Below, piece after piece: positions 9,378 to 18,619 of a stretch of DNA of 64,000 bases (position 1 is its first letter; every line of letters starts with the position of its first letter). Source of the stretch: Acetobacter malorum (GTDB lineage Bacteria; Pseudomonadota; Alphaproteobacteria; Acetobacterales; Acetobacteraceae); assembly GCF_002153605.1 (NCBI RefSeq), contig NZ_JOPG01000005.1, positions 62,001 to 126,000 of the forward strand, given 5' to 3'. The notes below the pieces were generated by a model. It was not told where the DNA came from. It saw only the letters and a program-made list of their open reading frames with translations, and searched no databases. A program made the translations under genes and the position numbers.

Positions 9378-11000
9378 ATGTCCGAGAACCGCTCAAACCC
9401 CGAACCCATTCTTCCCCGCGTCTGGCCTTTTGAGGAAGCGCGAAAACTTGCCGAGCATGTGGATGCCCGCACGGCTGCCAAACCGGACACGGCGGCAAGC
9501 CCTGCGCTGCTGGAAACCGGCTACGGCCCGTCCGGCCTGCCGCATATCGGCACGTTTGGGGAAGTGGCGCGTACGTCCTGGGTGCGTCAGGCCTATACGG
9601 CGCTGACAGGCCGCCCGACGCGCCTGCTGGCCTTCTCGGATGATATGGATGCCCTGCGCAAGGTGCCGGACAATGTGCCGAACCGGGAACTGCTGGAAAA
9701 ATATATCGGCCAGCCGCTCTCCCGCGTGCCGGACCCGTTTGGCACGCACGAGTCGTTTGCTGCACATAACAACGCGCGCCTGTGCAGCTTTCTCGATAGC
9801 TTCGGCTTTGAGTATGAATTTGCCTCTTCCACCACCTACTACACGTCAGGCCGGTTTGATGCCGCGCTGAAGCGCGTGCTGGAAGTGCATGATGAAATTC
9901 TGGCGGTCATTCTGCCCACGCTCGGGCCGGACCGTCGGGCGACCTATTCTCCGGTTCTGCCGCTGCACCCGCGCACGGGTGAGGTAATGCAGGTGAAAAT
10001 GGACGCCATTGACGCCGCAGCGGGCACTGTCCGCTGGACCGATGCGGATGGCGAGACGTTTGAAACCCCGGTGACGGGTGGCCACGCCAAGATGCAGTGG
10101 AAGGCCGACTGGGCCATGCGCTGGTATGCTCTGGGCGTGGACTATGAAATGTCCGGCAAGGACCTGATTGACAGTGTCCGTCTGTCTGGCCGTATCTGCC
10201 GCATTCTGGGCGGCACGGCTCCGGCTGGCCTGACCTATGAGCTGTTTCTGGATGAAAACGGCCAGAAGATTTCCAAATCCAAGGGCAACGGCCTCTCGGT
10301 TGAGGAATGGCTGCGCTATGCGCCGCAAGAAAGCCTCGGTCAGTTCATGTTCAATCAGCCGCAGCGCGCGAAACGCCTGTTCTTTGATGTGATCCCCAAA
10401 ACGGCAGATGACTATCTGACGCATGTGGAAAAAGCCAAAGCGTTACAGGCAGCCGATAGTGAGAGCGTGGACCTGAAGGCCAACCCGGCCTGGTTTATTC
10501 ATAAAGGCCATATTCCGACGGATGCGGGCAGCCCGGTGCCGTTTGGCATGCTGCTGAATCTGGCCAGTGTGGCCAATGCGGAAACGCCGGAAGTGCTGTG
10601 GGGCTTTATCCGCCGGTATGACCCGTCCGTTTCCCCGGAAAGCCACCCGATGCTGGCCAACCTCGTCAGCCATGCCATTGCCTATTATGCGGACTTTGTG
10701 CGTCCGGCCAAAACCTTCCGCGCCCCGACGGACAAGGAACGTGCGGCTCTGGTTGATCTGGCCGAATCTCTGCGCGGGTATGAAGGTGAGGCATCTGACG
10801 CCGGCACCTTACAGAATCTGGTGTTCGAAATTGGCAAGCGCCATGCGTTTGAACCGCTGCGGAGCTGGTTCGGTTGTTTGTATGAGGTGCTTCTGGGCCA
10901 GAAGGAAGGCCCGCGCTTTGGTGGCTTTGTGGCTCTGTACGGCGTGGCGGAAACCGTCGCACTGATTGAGGCCGCTCTGCTGCGAGAGTCTCAGGCGTAA
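9378..11000 (+). CDS. lysS: lysyl-tRNA synthetase, class I
   Basis: A 540-residue class I LysRS (also called LysK), unrelated in fold to the class II LysRS of E. coli. The HIGH-type signature is [11 protein letters not shown] and the KMSKS-type signature is KISKSKGN. Zinc-binding and anticodon regions follow the usual order. The family is typical of archaea and part of the Alphaproteobacteria. I start at the ATG at 9378; the upstream in-frame TTG at 9327 adds residues unlike the family. The mprF-like gene begins 18 bases after the stop, so Lys-tRNA synthesis and a possible Lys-tRNA user are likely co-transcribed. Confidence 0.95.
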   Translation: MSENRSNPEPILPRVWPFEEARKLAEHVDARTAAKPDTAASPALLETGYGPSGLPHIGTFGEVARTSWVRQAYTALTGRPTRLLAFSDDMDALRKVPDNVPNRELLEKYIGQPLSRVPDPFGTHESFAAHNNARLCSFLDSFGFEYEFASSTTYYTSGRFDAALKRVLEVHDEILAVILPTLGPDRRATYSPVLPLHPRTGEVMQVKMDAIDAAAGTVRWTDADGETFETPVTGGHAKMQWKADWAMRWYALGVDYEMSGKDLIDSVRLSGRICRILGGTAPAGLTYELFLDENGQKISKSKGNGLSVEEWLRYAPQESLGQFMFNQPQRAKRLFFDVIPKTADDYLTHVEKAKALQAADSESVDLKANPAWFIHKGHIPTDAGSPVPFGMLLNLASVANAETPEVLWGFIRRYDPSVSPESHPMLANLVSHAIAYYADFVRPAKTFRAPTDKERAALVDLAESLRGYEGEASDAGTLQNLVFEIGKRHAFEPLRSWFGCLYEVLLGQKEGPRFGGFVALYGVAETVALIEAALLRESQA

Positions 11001-11018
11001 GCGCGGGATCTTGTCTCC

Positions 11019-13091
11019 ATGGTGAAGAACATGTCGTCATCACCACAAGGACAGATGCCCAAGCACCAGCCGGAAGGGCCGGGGTGGAAGCGGTGGCTTA
11101 AGCATCTGCCCCACCTGATCGGGCTGCTGCTGATGGTGGCTGCGATTGGCGTGGTGCAGCATGAACTGCGCCATCTGCGCCTTGCGGACATCAAGCAGGC
11201 GATGATAGCTATTCCGGGCCGTCAGCTCTGGCTGGGCGTGGCCTGTACGTTTTTTTCCTACTTCATTCTGTCGTTTTACGACCGGCTGGCCGTCATACAG
11301 GTCGGCTACAAGCAGATATCCTTCCGCCGCACGGCGTTTGCGGCCTTCTGCTCCTATGTCCTGTCACACAACCTCGGGTTTTCGGCGGTGTCCGGAGCGG
11401 CTGTGCGGTATCGGCTGTATCGCAACTGGGGGGTTAGCTCCTTTGCCATAGCCCAGATTATCGCCTTCTGTTCCGCCACCTACCTGCTGGGTGCCGCCGT
11501 GCTGATTGGCGGCGTGCTGGTGTGGGAGCCGCAGGTTATCCCTATGGCGGGCAGCCATGTCCCCAGCTGGGTTCTGGCTCTGGTGGGTGTTCTGCTGTGG
11601 GTCGGGGTGCTGGCCTATATCGGCATGGCCTTCAAGGTTCGCACCTTTACTTTCCGTAAATGGACGGTGGATCTGCCGTCTCCCCGCATGGCCGTGATGC
11701 AGACGGTGGTGGCCGCCGCAGATGTGGCAGCCACGGCAGCCATTGCCTACGTGCTGCTGCCGCCGGGCATTGGTGTGGATTACGGGTCTTTTCTGGCCAT
11801 TTATATTGCTTCCTACACTGCCGGGCTGATCGCCAGCGTGCCGGGTGGCCTGGGCGTGTTTGATGGCGCCATGCTGCTGGCCCTTGGGCCGTATATGCCC
11901 GCGCCGCAAATCCTCGGCGTGGTGCTGATTTTCCGGCTGTTTTACTACATCATCCCGCTGTTTATGGCCGGTATCATGTTCGCCGGGCATGAACTCTTCC
12001 TGCGTGGGGACGATGCTCTGGCGAAGAAGAAAAGCCGGAAGCAGAAAACCCCTGCGGCTGTGCGTATTCGCCCCAGTCAGGTGGTACGGGAAAGTGAGGC
12101 GGACTTCTCCGTTGCGGTGGCGACGGGCACGGTCTCGCTCTGCGGTCTGATGCTCATTTGCCTCGTGCTGCTTGACCCTGTGCCTAAGTTTGGGGTGGTG
12201 CAGGGGCTGTTTTTCTCAGCAGCCGGGTCTGTCAGCAACTACCTGCTTTCTCTGATGGGGGTGGCGCTGATTGGGCTGGGCATAGGCCTTTCGCAGCGCG
12301 TGACGCTCGCATGGCGCGGCACGCTGGTGCTGCTGGTAACGGCTGCAATCCTTACCTTCCTGCGCGGCAATACGGTGCTGGTGCCCGTCATGCTGGGGCT
12401 TTCGGCCTTTCTGGTGGCACCCTTCCGGGCTTGCTATTACCGTCACGCCCGACTGCTGAGCGAGCCGCTGTCCGCCTCTACTCTGCTGTGCCTGCTGCTG
12501 CTGTTTGGGTGTGTGATTGCGCTGGCCAACCGGCACGGAGCCGGAAGCTGGTGGCAGATGGTCTTCATCTTTCCGGCCTCGGGCGCGGCGCGCTGGACTA
12601 TTGCGCTGGCCGTGCTGATGGCGCTGGTGGTGATTGGCCGCCTGATGTGGCCCGGCCGTATTACGGTTAAAGAATGGGATGAGGACGCCTGCGCGCATTA
12701 TCTCACGCTCGACCATGCCATGCCCACCATACAGGACCTGAGGCCGGAAGGCTTTGTGGCGGGTGAGGGGGGTGAGGCCATCATTCCGGTCCGCCAGAGC
12801 GGGGCCTTTCTTGTTGGGCTGGGTGACCCGGCCGGGGCGCAGGAAGACTGCGTTTCCGCCATCTGGCGCATGCGCGATCTGGCGTTGCAGGACGGATTGA
12901 AACCCGTGTTCTGGCAGGTCGGCAGTCCTTTTTTGCGGATTTATGATGATATTGGCCTGAGTGTCTGGCCAATGGACGATGGCACGGGGCTGCATTTCTG
13001 CTATCCGGCGAGCGATATTGCTCTCGCATCCAAGTTTTTTGCCACCTATAAGGGCGGCAGAGAGGATTCTCCGGCACCCGCCGGGCAATAA
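11019..13091 (+). CDS. mprF: MprF-like membrane protein with shortened C-terminal domain
   Basis: A 690-residue protein of the lysylphosphatidylglycerol synthase/flippase family. About 13-14 transmembrane helices fill residues 30-550; the first eight include the conserved SVPGGLGVFDGAM stretch of the flippase domain. After the helices comes the start of the DUF2156 synthase domain (FLVGLGDPAGAQEDC, KPVFWQVGSPFLRIYDDIGLSV). It ends about 45 residues later, whereas full-length MprF continues for roughly 150 more and totals about 850. The second GNAT half, which forms the transferase site, is therefore missing. The protein may be a flippase or transporter only. The start could also be the ATG at 11031. 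Confidence 0.85.
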   Translation: MVKNMSSSPQGQMPKHQPEGPGWKRWLKHLPHLIGLLLMVAAIGVVQHELRHLRLADIKQAMIAIPGRQLWLGVACTFFSYFILSFYDRLAVIQVGYKQISFRRTAFAAFCSYVLSHNLGFSAVSGAAVRYRLYRNWGVSSFAIAQIIAFCSATYLLGAAVLIGGVLVWEPQVIPMAGSHVPSWVLALVGVLLWVGVLAYIGMAFKVRTFTFRKWTVDLPSPRMAVMQTVVAAADVAATAAIAYVLLPPGIGVDYGSFLAIYIASYTAGLIASVPGGLGVFDGAMLLALGPYMPAPQILGVVLIFRLFYYIIPLFMAGIMFAGHELFLRGDDALAKKKSRKQKTPAAVRIRPSQVVRESEADFSVAVATGTVSLCGLMLICLVLLDPVPKFGVVQGLFFSAAGSVSNYLLSLMGVALIGLGIGLSQRVTLAWRGTLVLLVTAAILTFLRGNTVLVPVMLGLSAFLVAPFRACYYRHARLLSEPLSASTLLCLLLLFGCVIALANRHGAGSWWQMVFIFPASGAARWTIALAVLMALVVIGRLMWPGRITVKEWDEDACAHYLTLDHAMPTIQDLRPEGFVAGEGGEAIIPVRQSGAFLVGLGDPAGAQEDCVSAIWRMRDLALQDGLKPVFWQVGSPFLRIYDDIGLSVWPMDDGTGLHFCYPASDIALASKFFATYKGGREDSPAPAGQ

Positions 13092-13123
13092 GATTTTATG
13101 CAGGGCTTCGTAAGAGGCCGGTT

Positions 13124-13867
13124 TTGCTGGATACGTGCATGTCGGCTGATTTTACTGCCTCGTTGTTTAGCGGAGGGGCCGCCCGTGTGGCGACAACCTC
13201 CTTCCTGCTGGCGTTTCCCGCCCTGTTTTCCATCGTTAACCCGCTCGGGGCTGCGCTGATTTTTGCGCAGGCGACGGCTGGCCGCTCGCAGAAGGAAATC
13301 TTCGCGCTGGCCCGGCTGGTGGCGTTCTATTCCTTTGTGCTGATGGTGGTGTCCATCTGGTGCGGCAGTAAGGTGCTGGTGTTTTTCGGCGTGACCGTAA
13401 ACGCCCTGCGCGTGGCAGGCGGTACTGTGGTGGCCGTGCGCGCGTGGGACCTGCTGCAAAGCCCGGAAAGCATTGAAGCGCAGAAGGAAAAGCAGGCACT
13501 GCAGGGCGGCAAGACCGTCATGTCTCCCAACTGGTCTGATTCCGCGTTCTTCCCGCTTGCCATGCCGTTTACGGTGGGGCCGGGGACGATTGCCGTCGCC
13601 ATTGCGCTGGGTTCTGGCTGCCCGCCCGGGTCTTCCTTTCTGGCGTATGAAGGCGGCATTACCATTGCGGCTGTCTGCGTCGTGCTGATTGTGTGGCTGG
13701 CTTATTCCGGTTCGGAAAAGCTGGTTTCCATGCTGGGTGTGACGGGCACCCGTATTGTCAGCCGGATGGCCGCCCTCGTGCTGCTCTGCATTGGTGTGCA
13801 GATTCTGGCCGCCGGTGTGCAGGGCTTTGTGGTGGATATCTGGCAGCACATTAAAGCTGCTGGCTGA
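13124..13867 (+). CDS. marC: MarC-family integral membrane protein
   Basis: A 247-residue protein with six predicted helices of the MarC (UPF0056) family. FPALFSIVNPLGAALIF in helix one and PLAMPFTVGPGTIAVAIALG in the middle are the family hallmarks. Despite the name, MarC itself is not shown to give antibiotic resistance; some relatives have been proposed to move amino acids. AAGAGG lies six bases before the TTG at 13124, which favours that start over the ATG at 13139. It is the last gene of the lysS-mprF-marC run and is closed by a good terminator. Confidence 0.85.
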   Translation: MLDTCMSADFTASLFSGGAARVATTSFLLAFPALFSIVNPLGAALIFAQATAGRSQKEIFALARLVAFYSFVLMVVSIWCGSKVLVFFGVTVNALRVAGGTVVAVRAWDLLQSPESIEAQKEKQALQGGKTVMSPNWSDSAFFPLAMPFTVGPGTIAVAIALGSGCPPGSSFLAYEGGITIAAVCVVLIVWLAYSGSEKLVSMLGVTGTRIVSRMAALVLLCIGVQILAAGVQGFVVDIWQHIKAAG

Positions 13868-13892
13868 GGTTCTTTCTCGGGAAGTTTGGAGA

Positions 13893-13928
13893 GGGCAGGC
13901 GACACACTGTGTTGCGCTGCCCTTTTTT
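13893..13928 (+). terminator. rho-independent terminator after marC
   Basis: GGGCAG and CTGCCC arms, with further imperfect pairing inside, are followed by six T. The hairpin starts 26 bases after the marC stop. Confidence 0.8.
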
Positions 13929-13953
13929 GATACGTGCCTTTAAAGAGGGGCGT

Positions 13954-14775
13954 TTATTCCGCCGTAATCTGCGTGACGGTGGCGTCTTCCGCATGCAGCA
14001 GGGTTTTCAGGCGGTTAAGCTGGGCCGTAGCCTGCTCCGCAAAGCCATAAGGCGGCTTGATGACGATCAGCCCCGCGCCATTCAGCCGGTCCGGGTCCAC
14101 GGGTTTGCGCATCAGCAGTTCGGCGGCCAGAACATCCGGCACTCCGGCATCCTGCAAGGCCGTATAAAAGGTCCGAATGGGTGTGCGATGCTTGATAGGA
14201 TACCAGATGGCAATCATGCCCGTCGGGAAGCGCGCCCGGATGGTGTGGACTGCCTGAAGCAGCCGGTCGAACTCGCCGGGTTCTTCAAACGGCGGGTCAA
14301 TCAGCACCAGACCGCGTTTGGCGATTTTGGGTGGCAGCAGGGCGCGGAGGGCTTCGTACCCGTCGCGTTCATGCACAAACACATTCGGGGTGCGGGTAAA
14401 CAGGCCGTAGAGCTTGCGCTTATCATCCGGGTGCTTCTCGCAGCAGATCAGCTCATCCTGCGGGCGCAGCATCAGGGATGTCAGCACCGGGGAGCCGGGG
14501 TAATAGCGCGGTCCGCCCGCTTTTTTCACCAGTTCCAGCCAGGGGGCGAGGGGACTGTCCGGCCCTTCCTCGCTCAGCAGGCCAATGCCCTCTTTCCATT
14601 CCTGCGTCTTTTCGGCTTCTTCACTGGTCAGGTCGTATCGGCCAATGCCCGCATGGGTATCCAGCACCATGAACGGGCTGGGTTTGCGCAGAAAATGACC
14701 GAGCAGCGAGACCAGAAGCGCGTGCTTCATGCAGTCTGCAAAGTTTCCGGCGTGGTAGATGTGGCGGTAGTTCAT
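13954..14775 (-). CDS. rlmJ: 23S rRNA (adenine-2030-N6)-methyltransferase RlmJ
   Basis: A 273-residue SAM-dependent enzyme that methylates A2030 of 23S rRNA. The N-terminus MNYRHIYHAGNFADCMKH is characteristic of the YhiR/RlmJ family. The helical insert, SAM-binding region (VLDTHAGIGRYD) and catalytic motif DPPFEEPGE (about 190-198) are all present. It overlaps the 3' end of tsaD by four bases (ATGA), so the two are translationally coupled. Length matches the family. Confidence 0.93.
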   Translation of the reverse strand: MNYRHIYHAGNFADCMKHALLVSLLGHFLRKPSPFMVLDTHAGIGRYDLTSEEAEKTQEWKEGIGLLSEEGPDSPLAPWLELVKKAGGPRYYPGSPVLTSLMLRPQDELICCEKHPDDKRKLYGLFTRTPNVFVHERDGYEALRALLPPKIAKRGLVLIDPPFEEPGEFDRLLQAVHTIRARFPTGMIAIWYPIKHRTPIRTFYTALQDAGVPDVLAAELLMRKPVDPDRLNGAGLIVIKPPYGFAEQATAQLNRLKTLLHAEDATVTQITAE

Positions 14776-15884
14776 ACAACACTCTCTTGGGGGGCGAAGC
14801 GGGCGGCCATGTCTTCCAGTGGCCAGCGCGGGCGGGGGCGGACGGTGCTGTCATCCGGCTGGGGCAGGCCGAGATCGGCCGCTTCCTGACAGGTTTCAAG
14901 AGCCGCCCAGCCCACCATCACGGCGTTATCCGTGCACAGGCGCAGCGGCGGGGCGGCAAAACGCAGGCCCGCACTGGCGGCCACCTCTTCCAGCCGGGCG
15001 CGCAGCACGCTGTTAGCGGCCACACCGCCTGCGGCCACCAGCAGCCCGGCTTCGGGCATCATTTTCAGGGCATTGGTTACCCGGTCGGCCACAACATCCG
15101 CCACAGCCTGCTGGAAGGAGGCCGCGAGGTCTGCGGCAAACTGGTGGGGCAGGGGTTCCAGCCCATACGGGGCCAGCTTTTGCGAGAGCGCGGTTTTCAG
15201 GCCGGAAAAGGAGAAGTCACATCCTTCACGGCCCATCAGCGGGCGGGGCAGGGGGATGGCCTTCGGGTTGCCGGACTGCGCCAGCTTTTCCAGCGCGGGG
15301 CCGCCGGGCCAGCCAAGGCCGAGCATCTTGGCGACCTTGTCGAACGCTTCGCCCGCCGCATCATCAATGGTGCCGCCCAGCTTGCGGTAACGGCCAACCC
15401 CTTCCACAGCAATGCACTGGCAGTGGCCGCCAGAGACCAGCAGCAGGAGGTAGGGGAAGGCTGCCCCTCCCGGCACCAGACCGGGCAGGCGGGCGGTCAG
15501 CGCATGAGCTTCCACATGATTAACGGCCACAAACGGCTTACCGAGGGAGAGCGCCAGCCCTTTGGCAAAACTGGCTCCCACAATCAGCCCGCCAATCAGG
15601 CCCGGGCCGGTGCTGGCGGCGATAAAACCGACCTCATCTGGAGTCATGCCGGCGTCTTTCAGCGTGGCCTGCACGAGTCCGGGGAGCAGGGCCAGATGAG
15701 CGCGGGCTGCGATTTCCGGCACCACGCCCCCAAAATCTGCATGGCCGTCCTGCGAGACGACCCGTTGTGCAAGGCATACGCCCTCGCTCGAGAGGATGGC
15801 GCAGGCGGTTTCATCACAAGACGATTCGATAGCCAGCACAGGTCCGGCAAGGGCGCTGTTTTTCGGCAGGTTCTGGTGGCTCAT
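14772..15884 (-). CDS. tsaD: tRNA threonylcarbamoyladenosine transferase TsaD
   Basis: A 370-residue ASKHA-fold protein that, with TsaB and TsaE, transfers threonylcarbamoyl to A37 of tRNAs decoding ANN codons. The start VLAIESSCDETACAIL, the metal ligands in NHVEAHALTARL, and the nucleotide-binding blocks LLLLVSGGHCQ and GGVAANSVLR are diagnostic. It is divergent from hemC across 172 bases and leads a two-gene operon with rlmJ. Confidence 0.96.
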   Translation of the reverse strand: MSHQNLPKNSALAGPVLAIESSCDETACAILSSEGVCLAQRVVSQDGHADFGGVVPEIAARAHLALLPGLVQATLKDAGMTPDEVGFIAASTGPGLIGGLIVGASFAKGLALSLGKPFVAVNHVEAHALTARLPGLVPGGAAFPYLLLLVSGGHCQCIAVEGVGRYRKLGGTIDDAAGEAFDKVAKMLGLGWPGGPALEKLAQSGNPKAIPLPRPLMGREGCDFSFSGLKTALSQKLAPYGLEPLPHQFAADLAASFQQAVADVVADRVTNALKMMPEAGLLVAAGGVAANSVLRARLEEVAASAGLRFAAPPLRLCTDNAVMVGWAALETCQEAADLGLPQPDDSTVRPRPRWPLEDMAARFAPQESVV

Positions 15885-16056
15885 CGCCTTGTGGCTCCAT
15901 GTGATGTGATGGGGAACAAGCCCTGATATTCTGTATGCTGTCCGGGGGCGAAACGGTCTGCTGCGCGTGCCGTGCGTCTCTGGGGCGCAAGTTTTTCAGG
16001 CCTTTCGGGTATCATGGCTTCTTGTCCTCTCTCCATTCCCGGTAATAGACACTCTT

Positions 16057-17130
16057 ATGGACTCAGCCTACCCTTCCTCGCCCGCCCCTTCGCCCGCGCT
16101 GCAGAAAGTTGCGGCGGAAGCGGCAGCTCGCCAGAAAAAGACCTCCGGGCATGCGTCCCGTCGTCTTCTGCCCCTCCGTGTCGGAACGCGAGGCTCCCCC
16201 CTCGCGCTGGTCCAGACCCGTGCCTTCCTGACCATGCTCACGCGCTTCTGCCCTGTGCTGCGGGATATGGGCGCGTTTCAGGAGCATCAGATTAACACCA
16301 CGGGTGATCAGGTGCAGAACCGCCGACTGGCCGAAATTGGCGGTAAAGGGCTGTTTGCCAAGGAAATTCACGAGGCCCTGTCTGACGGACGCATTGATTT
16401 TGCCGTCCACAGCCTCAAGGATCTTGAAACCACACTCCCCCCCGGCCTTGTGCTGGCCTGCACGCTGCGGCGTGAAGATGCGCGGGATGCGCTGATCCTT
16501 GGCCCCAACCTTGCACCGACGGACCCGGATGATCCGTATTCCGCGCTGCCGGAAGGGGCGCTGGTAGGCTGTGCCTCTGTGCGCCGTCAGGCTCAGATGC
16601 TGCATGTGCGGCCCGACCTGAAATTCGGCCTGCTGCGCGGCAACGTGCAGACCCGACTCGATAAGCTGGCCGCCCGCCAGTGTGACGCTACGCTGCTGGC
16701 GCTGGCTGGCCTGCGTCGTCTGGGTATGGCGGAGCGCGCCTCTCTGGTGCTGTCTCCCACCGTCATGGTGCCTGCCGCAGGGCAGGGCATTGTGGGTGTG
16801 ACGGTGCGTGAGGACGATATTGAACTGCGCGAACTGCTGGCCGCCATTGAGGACTACGAAGCCCGCGCTGTGGCCACGGCAGAACGTGCCCTGCTGGCCG
16901 AACTGGATGGCTCCTGCCGCACACCGATTGGCGGTTATGCGCAGCTGATTCCCGTTGTGGCGGGGGAAGACCCCAAACTGCACCTGACTGGCCTCGTGGC
17001 GCGGGAGGACGGTTCCTTCCTGCTCAAACGCGCCATCAGCGGTGCGCCGGAAGATGCGGCGCGTCTGGGTAAAGAACTGGGTGAAAGCCTGCGGGCCGAT
17101 AGCCCCGCCGATATTTTTGAAGACAAGTAA
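16057..17130 (+). CDS. hemC: hydroxymethylbilane synthase (porphobilinogen deaminase)
   Basis: A 357-residue enzyme that joins four porphobilinogen units into hydroxymethylbilane on the way to haem. The protein proper begins at about residue 41 (LPLRVGTRGSPLALVQT). It contains GGKGLFAKEIHEAL, the catalytic loop VHSLKDLETTLP, SVRRQAQ, and the dipyrromethane-cofactor Cys287 in LDGSCRTPIGGY. The first 40 residues are a Ser/Pro/Ala-rich extension not found in E. coli HemC. I use the ATG at 16057; the frame is open further upstream but that part is not conserved-looking. hemD follows after nine bases. Confidence 0.95.
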   Translation: MDSAYPSSPAPSPALQKVAAEAAARQKKTSGHASRRLLPLRVGTRGSPLALVQTRAFLTMLTRFCPVLRDMGAFQEHQINTTGDQVQNRRLAEIGGKGLFAKEIHEALSDGRIDFAVHSLKDLETTLPPGLVLACTLRREDARDALILGPNLAPTDPDDPYSALPEGALVGCASVRRQAQMLHVRPDLKFGLLRGNVQTRLDKLAARQCDATLLALAGLRRLGMAERASLVLSPTVMVPAAGQGIVGVTVREDDIELRELLAAIEDYEARAVATAERALLAELDGSCRTPIGGYAQLIPVVAGEDPKLHLTGLVAREDGSFLLKRAISGAPEDAARLGKELGESLRADSPADIFEDK

Positions 17131-17139
17131 GACAGCCTT

Positions 17140-17874
17140 ATGACTCCCCCCGGCATCAGCCGCGGCGTGCTGGTCACGCGGCCGGAGCCGGGGTTGTCTG
17201 AAACGCTGGCGGCTGTTTCTGCTGCCGGGTGGGTGCCTTATGCCTCTCCGGCATTGTGCATTACGCCGCATAGCCTGCGGGCTTTGCCCTCCCGATTTGC
17301 CGCTTGCGTGCTGACCAGCGGGCAGGCGGTGCAGGCCGCACAGGCGGCTCTTCCTTCCACATGCCCAGTTTATGCCGTTGGAGACCGCACAGCGCAGCGT
17401 GCGCAGTTGGCCGGGTTTGTGGGTGTGCAAAGTGCGCAAGGCGATGCTGAGGCTCTGGCTGCGCTGATTATCCGCACAGGCACACCTGCCTCTGGGCCGC
17501 TTTTGCTGCTTTCCGGGGCGCGGCAGGGGATGGAACTGGCAAGCCGGTTGCGGCAGGCGGGTTTTCGGGTGGTGCGGCGTGTGGCGTACACAGCCCGGCC
17601 AGCCCGTCAGATTGCCCCTGACGTGCTGTGTGCGCTGCAAGTGGGCGAGATTAGTCACACCCTGTTTTTTTCATCAGAAAGTGCCGCAAGCTGGATGGCC
17701 GCTCTCCCTGATGCTTCTCGGGGCGCTGTGTGCCGGACAACGGCAATTGTTATCTCACAGGCGGCAGCAGCCGTGCTGGAAAAGGCAGGGTGGACGCATA
17801 TTATTGTCGCCCGCAAGCCCAATGCACAGGCAATGCTGGCGGCATTGGGTGTCTGCACAGTGGACCGGGCCTAA
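17140..17874 (+). CDS. hemD: uroporphyrinogen-III synthase
   Basis: A 244-residue protein in the usual place directly after hemC. It closes and inverts ring D of hydroxymethylbilane to give uroporphyrinogen III. HemD sequences are poorly conserved; support comes from the start GVLVTRPEPGLSETLAAV, the FAACVLTSGQAVQAA and VYAVGDRTAQRAQ stretches, and the second-domain FFSSESAASWMAAL motif. Its stop is followed within 35 bases by a hairpin terminator shared with secB. Confidence 0.9.
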   Translation: MTPPGISRGVLVTRPEPGLSETLAAVSAAGWVPYASPALCITPHSLRALPSRFAACVLTSGQAVQAAQAALPSTCPVYAVGDRTAQRAQLAGFVGVQSAQGDAEALAALIIRTGTPASGPLLLLSGARQGMELASRLRQAGFRVVRRVAYTARPARQIAPDVLCALQVGEISHTLFFSSESAASWMAALPDASRGAVCRTTAIVISQAAAAVLEKAGWTHIIVARKPNAQAMLAALGVCTVDRA

Positions 17875-17905
17875 AAGTCGTCAGATATAAAAACGGAGGC
17901 ACAAA

Positions 17906-17941
17906 AAAACCGGCCTCCGGATAAGTCCGAAAGCCGGTTTT
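17906..17941. terminator. bidirectional terminator between hemD and secB
   Basis: AAAACCGGC and GCCGGTTTT arms flank a partly paired loop. On the minus strand the hairpin runs into seven T, so it is strongest as the secB terminator. On the plus strand it ends hemD with a shorter T run inside the stem. Confidence 0.75.
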
Positions 17942-17997
17942 CAGGAAACCGTTTAAAACCGTGGCCCGCAGCGTGTTACCGGCGCAGGCCGTCAGTC

Positions 17998-18495
17998 TCA
18001 GGCATTGCCAGCGGTCTGCGGGAATTCCGCACGCTTGGCCTGCCACAGTGCCACAAAGTCGATCGGCTGAAGCACGATCGGCGGGAAGCCGCCGTCACGC
18101 GTCACATCGCTGATGATGTTGCGGGCATAGGGGAAGATCAGACGCGGTACTTCAACCAGCAGCATCGGCTCAATCAGCTCCTGCGGCGGGTTGGTCAGCG
18201 TGACAACAGCAGCATAAGCCAGCTCGGCAATAAATACCGTGCGGCCAGCAGCGCCGCCTTCCGTTTCCGGGGCTTCTTTTGCTTCGGTCTTGATGGCCAG
18301 CGTTACTTCATAAACAGACTGGTCGTCCTGAAGTTTGGAGGCCTGAACATCAATGTTCACGGCAATATTGGGCTGGGAGCGCAGTGTGGCAAAAATTTCT
18401 GCGCCACCGGGCACTTCAAAGGACAGGTCCCGCGTGTACTGGAGGTTAATGGCCAGCGGAAGGGCGGGCGGGGCAGACTGTTCAGAGTCAGACAT
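17998..18495 (-). CDS. secB: protein-export chaperone SecB
   Basis: A 165-residue cytosolic chaperone that keeps exported proteins unfolded and delivers them to SecA. The family pattern is clear: INLQYTRDLSFEVPGG at the start, then VYEVTLAIKTEA, FIAELAYAAVVTL and the C-terminal LIFPYARNIISDVTRDGGFPP block that binds SecA. It is convergent with hemD. In many Alphaproteobacteria secB lies next to timA and dnaQ; here a histidine phosphatase gene lies between secB and timA, and dnaQ is 26 kb away. Confidence 0.95.
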   Translation of the reverse strand: MSDSEQSAPPALPLAINLQYTRDLSFEVPGGAEIFATLRSQPNIAVNIDVQASKLQDDQSVYEVTLAIKTEAKEAPETEGGAAGRTVFIAELAYAAVVTLTNPPQELIEPMLLVEVPRLIFPYARNIISDVTRDGGFPPIVLQPIDFVALWQAKRAEFPQTAGNA

Positions 18496-18619
18496 GGAAA
18501 AATGCGCTTTCTTAATCAGGTCACACTGAGGTCTTTAGCGGTAGCATGCTGGTCTGGCTTCGCCAACCGTCAGAATGAGACAGAAAAAATTAAAAGGATT
18601 TTCAGGCGCTAAGCCAGAG

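Noticed and set aside
13092-13123. Frameshift explaining the short MprF
   Set aside because: Only 32 bases separate mprF from marC and they encode no remnant of the missing domain, so a simple frameshift cannot restore it.
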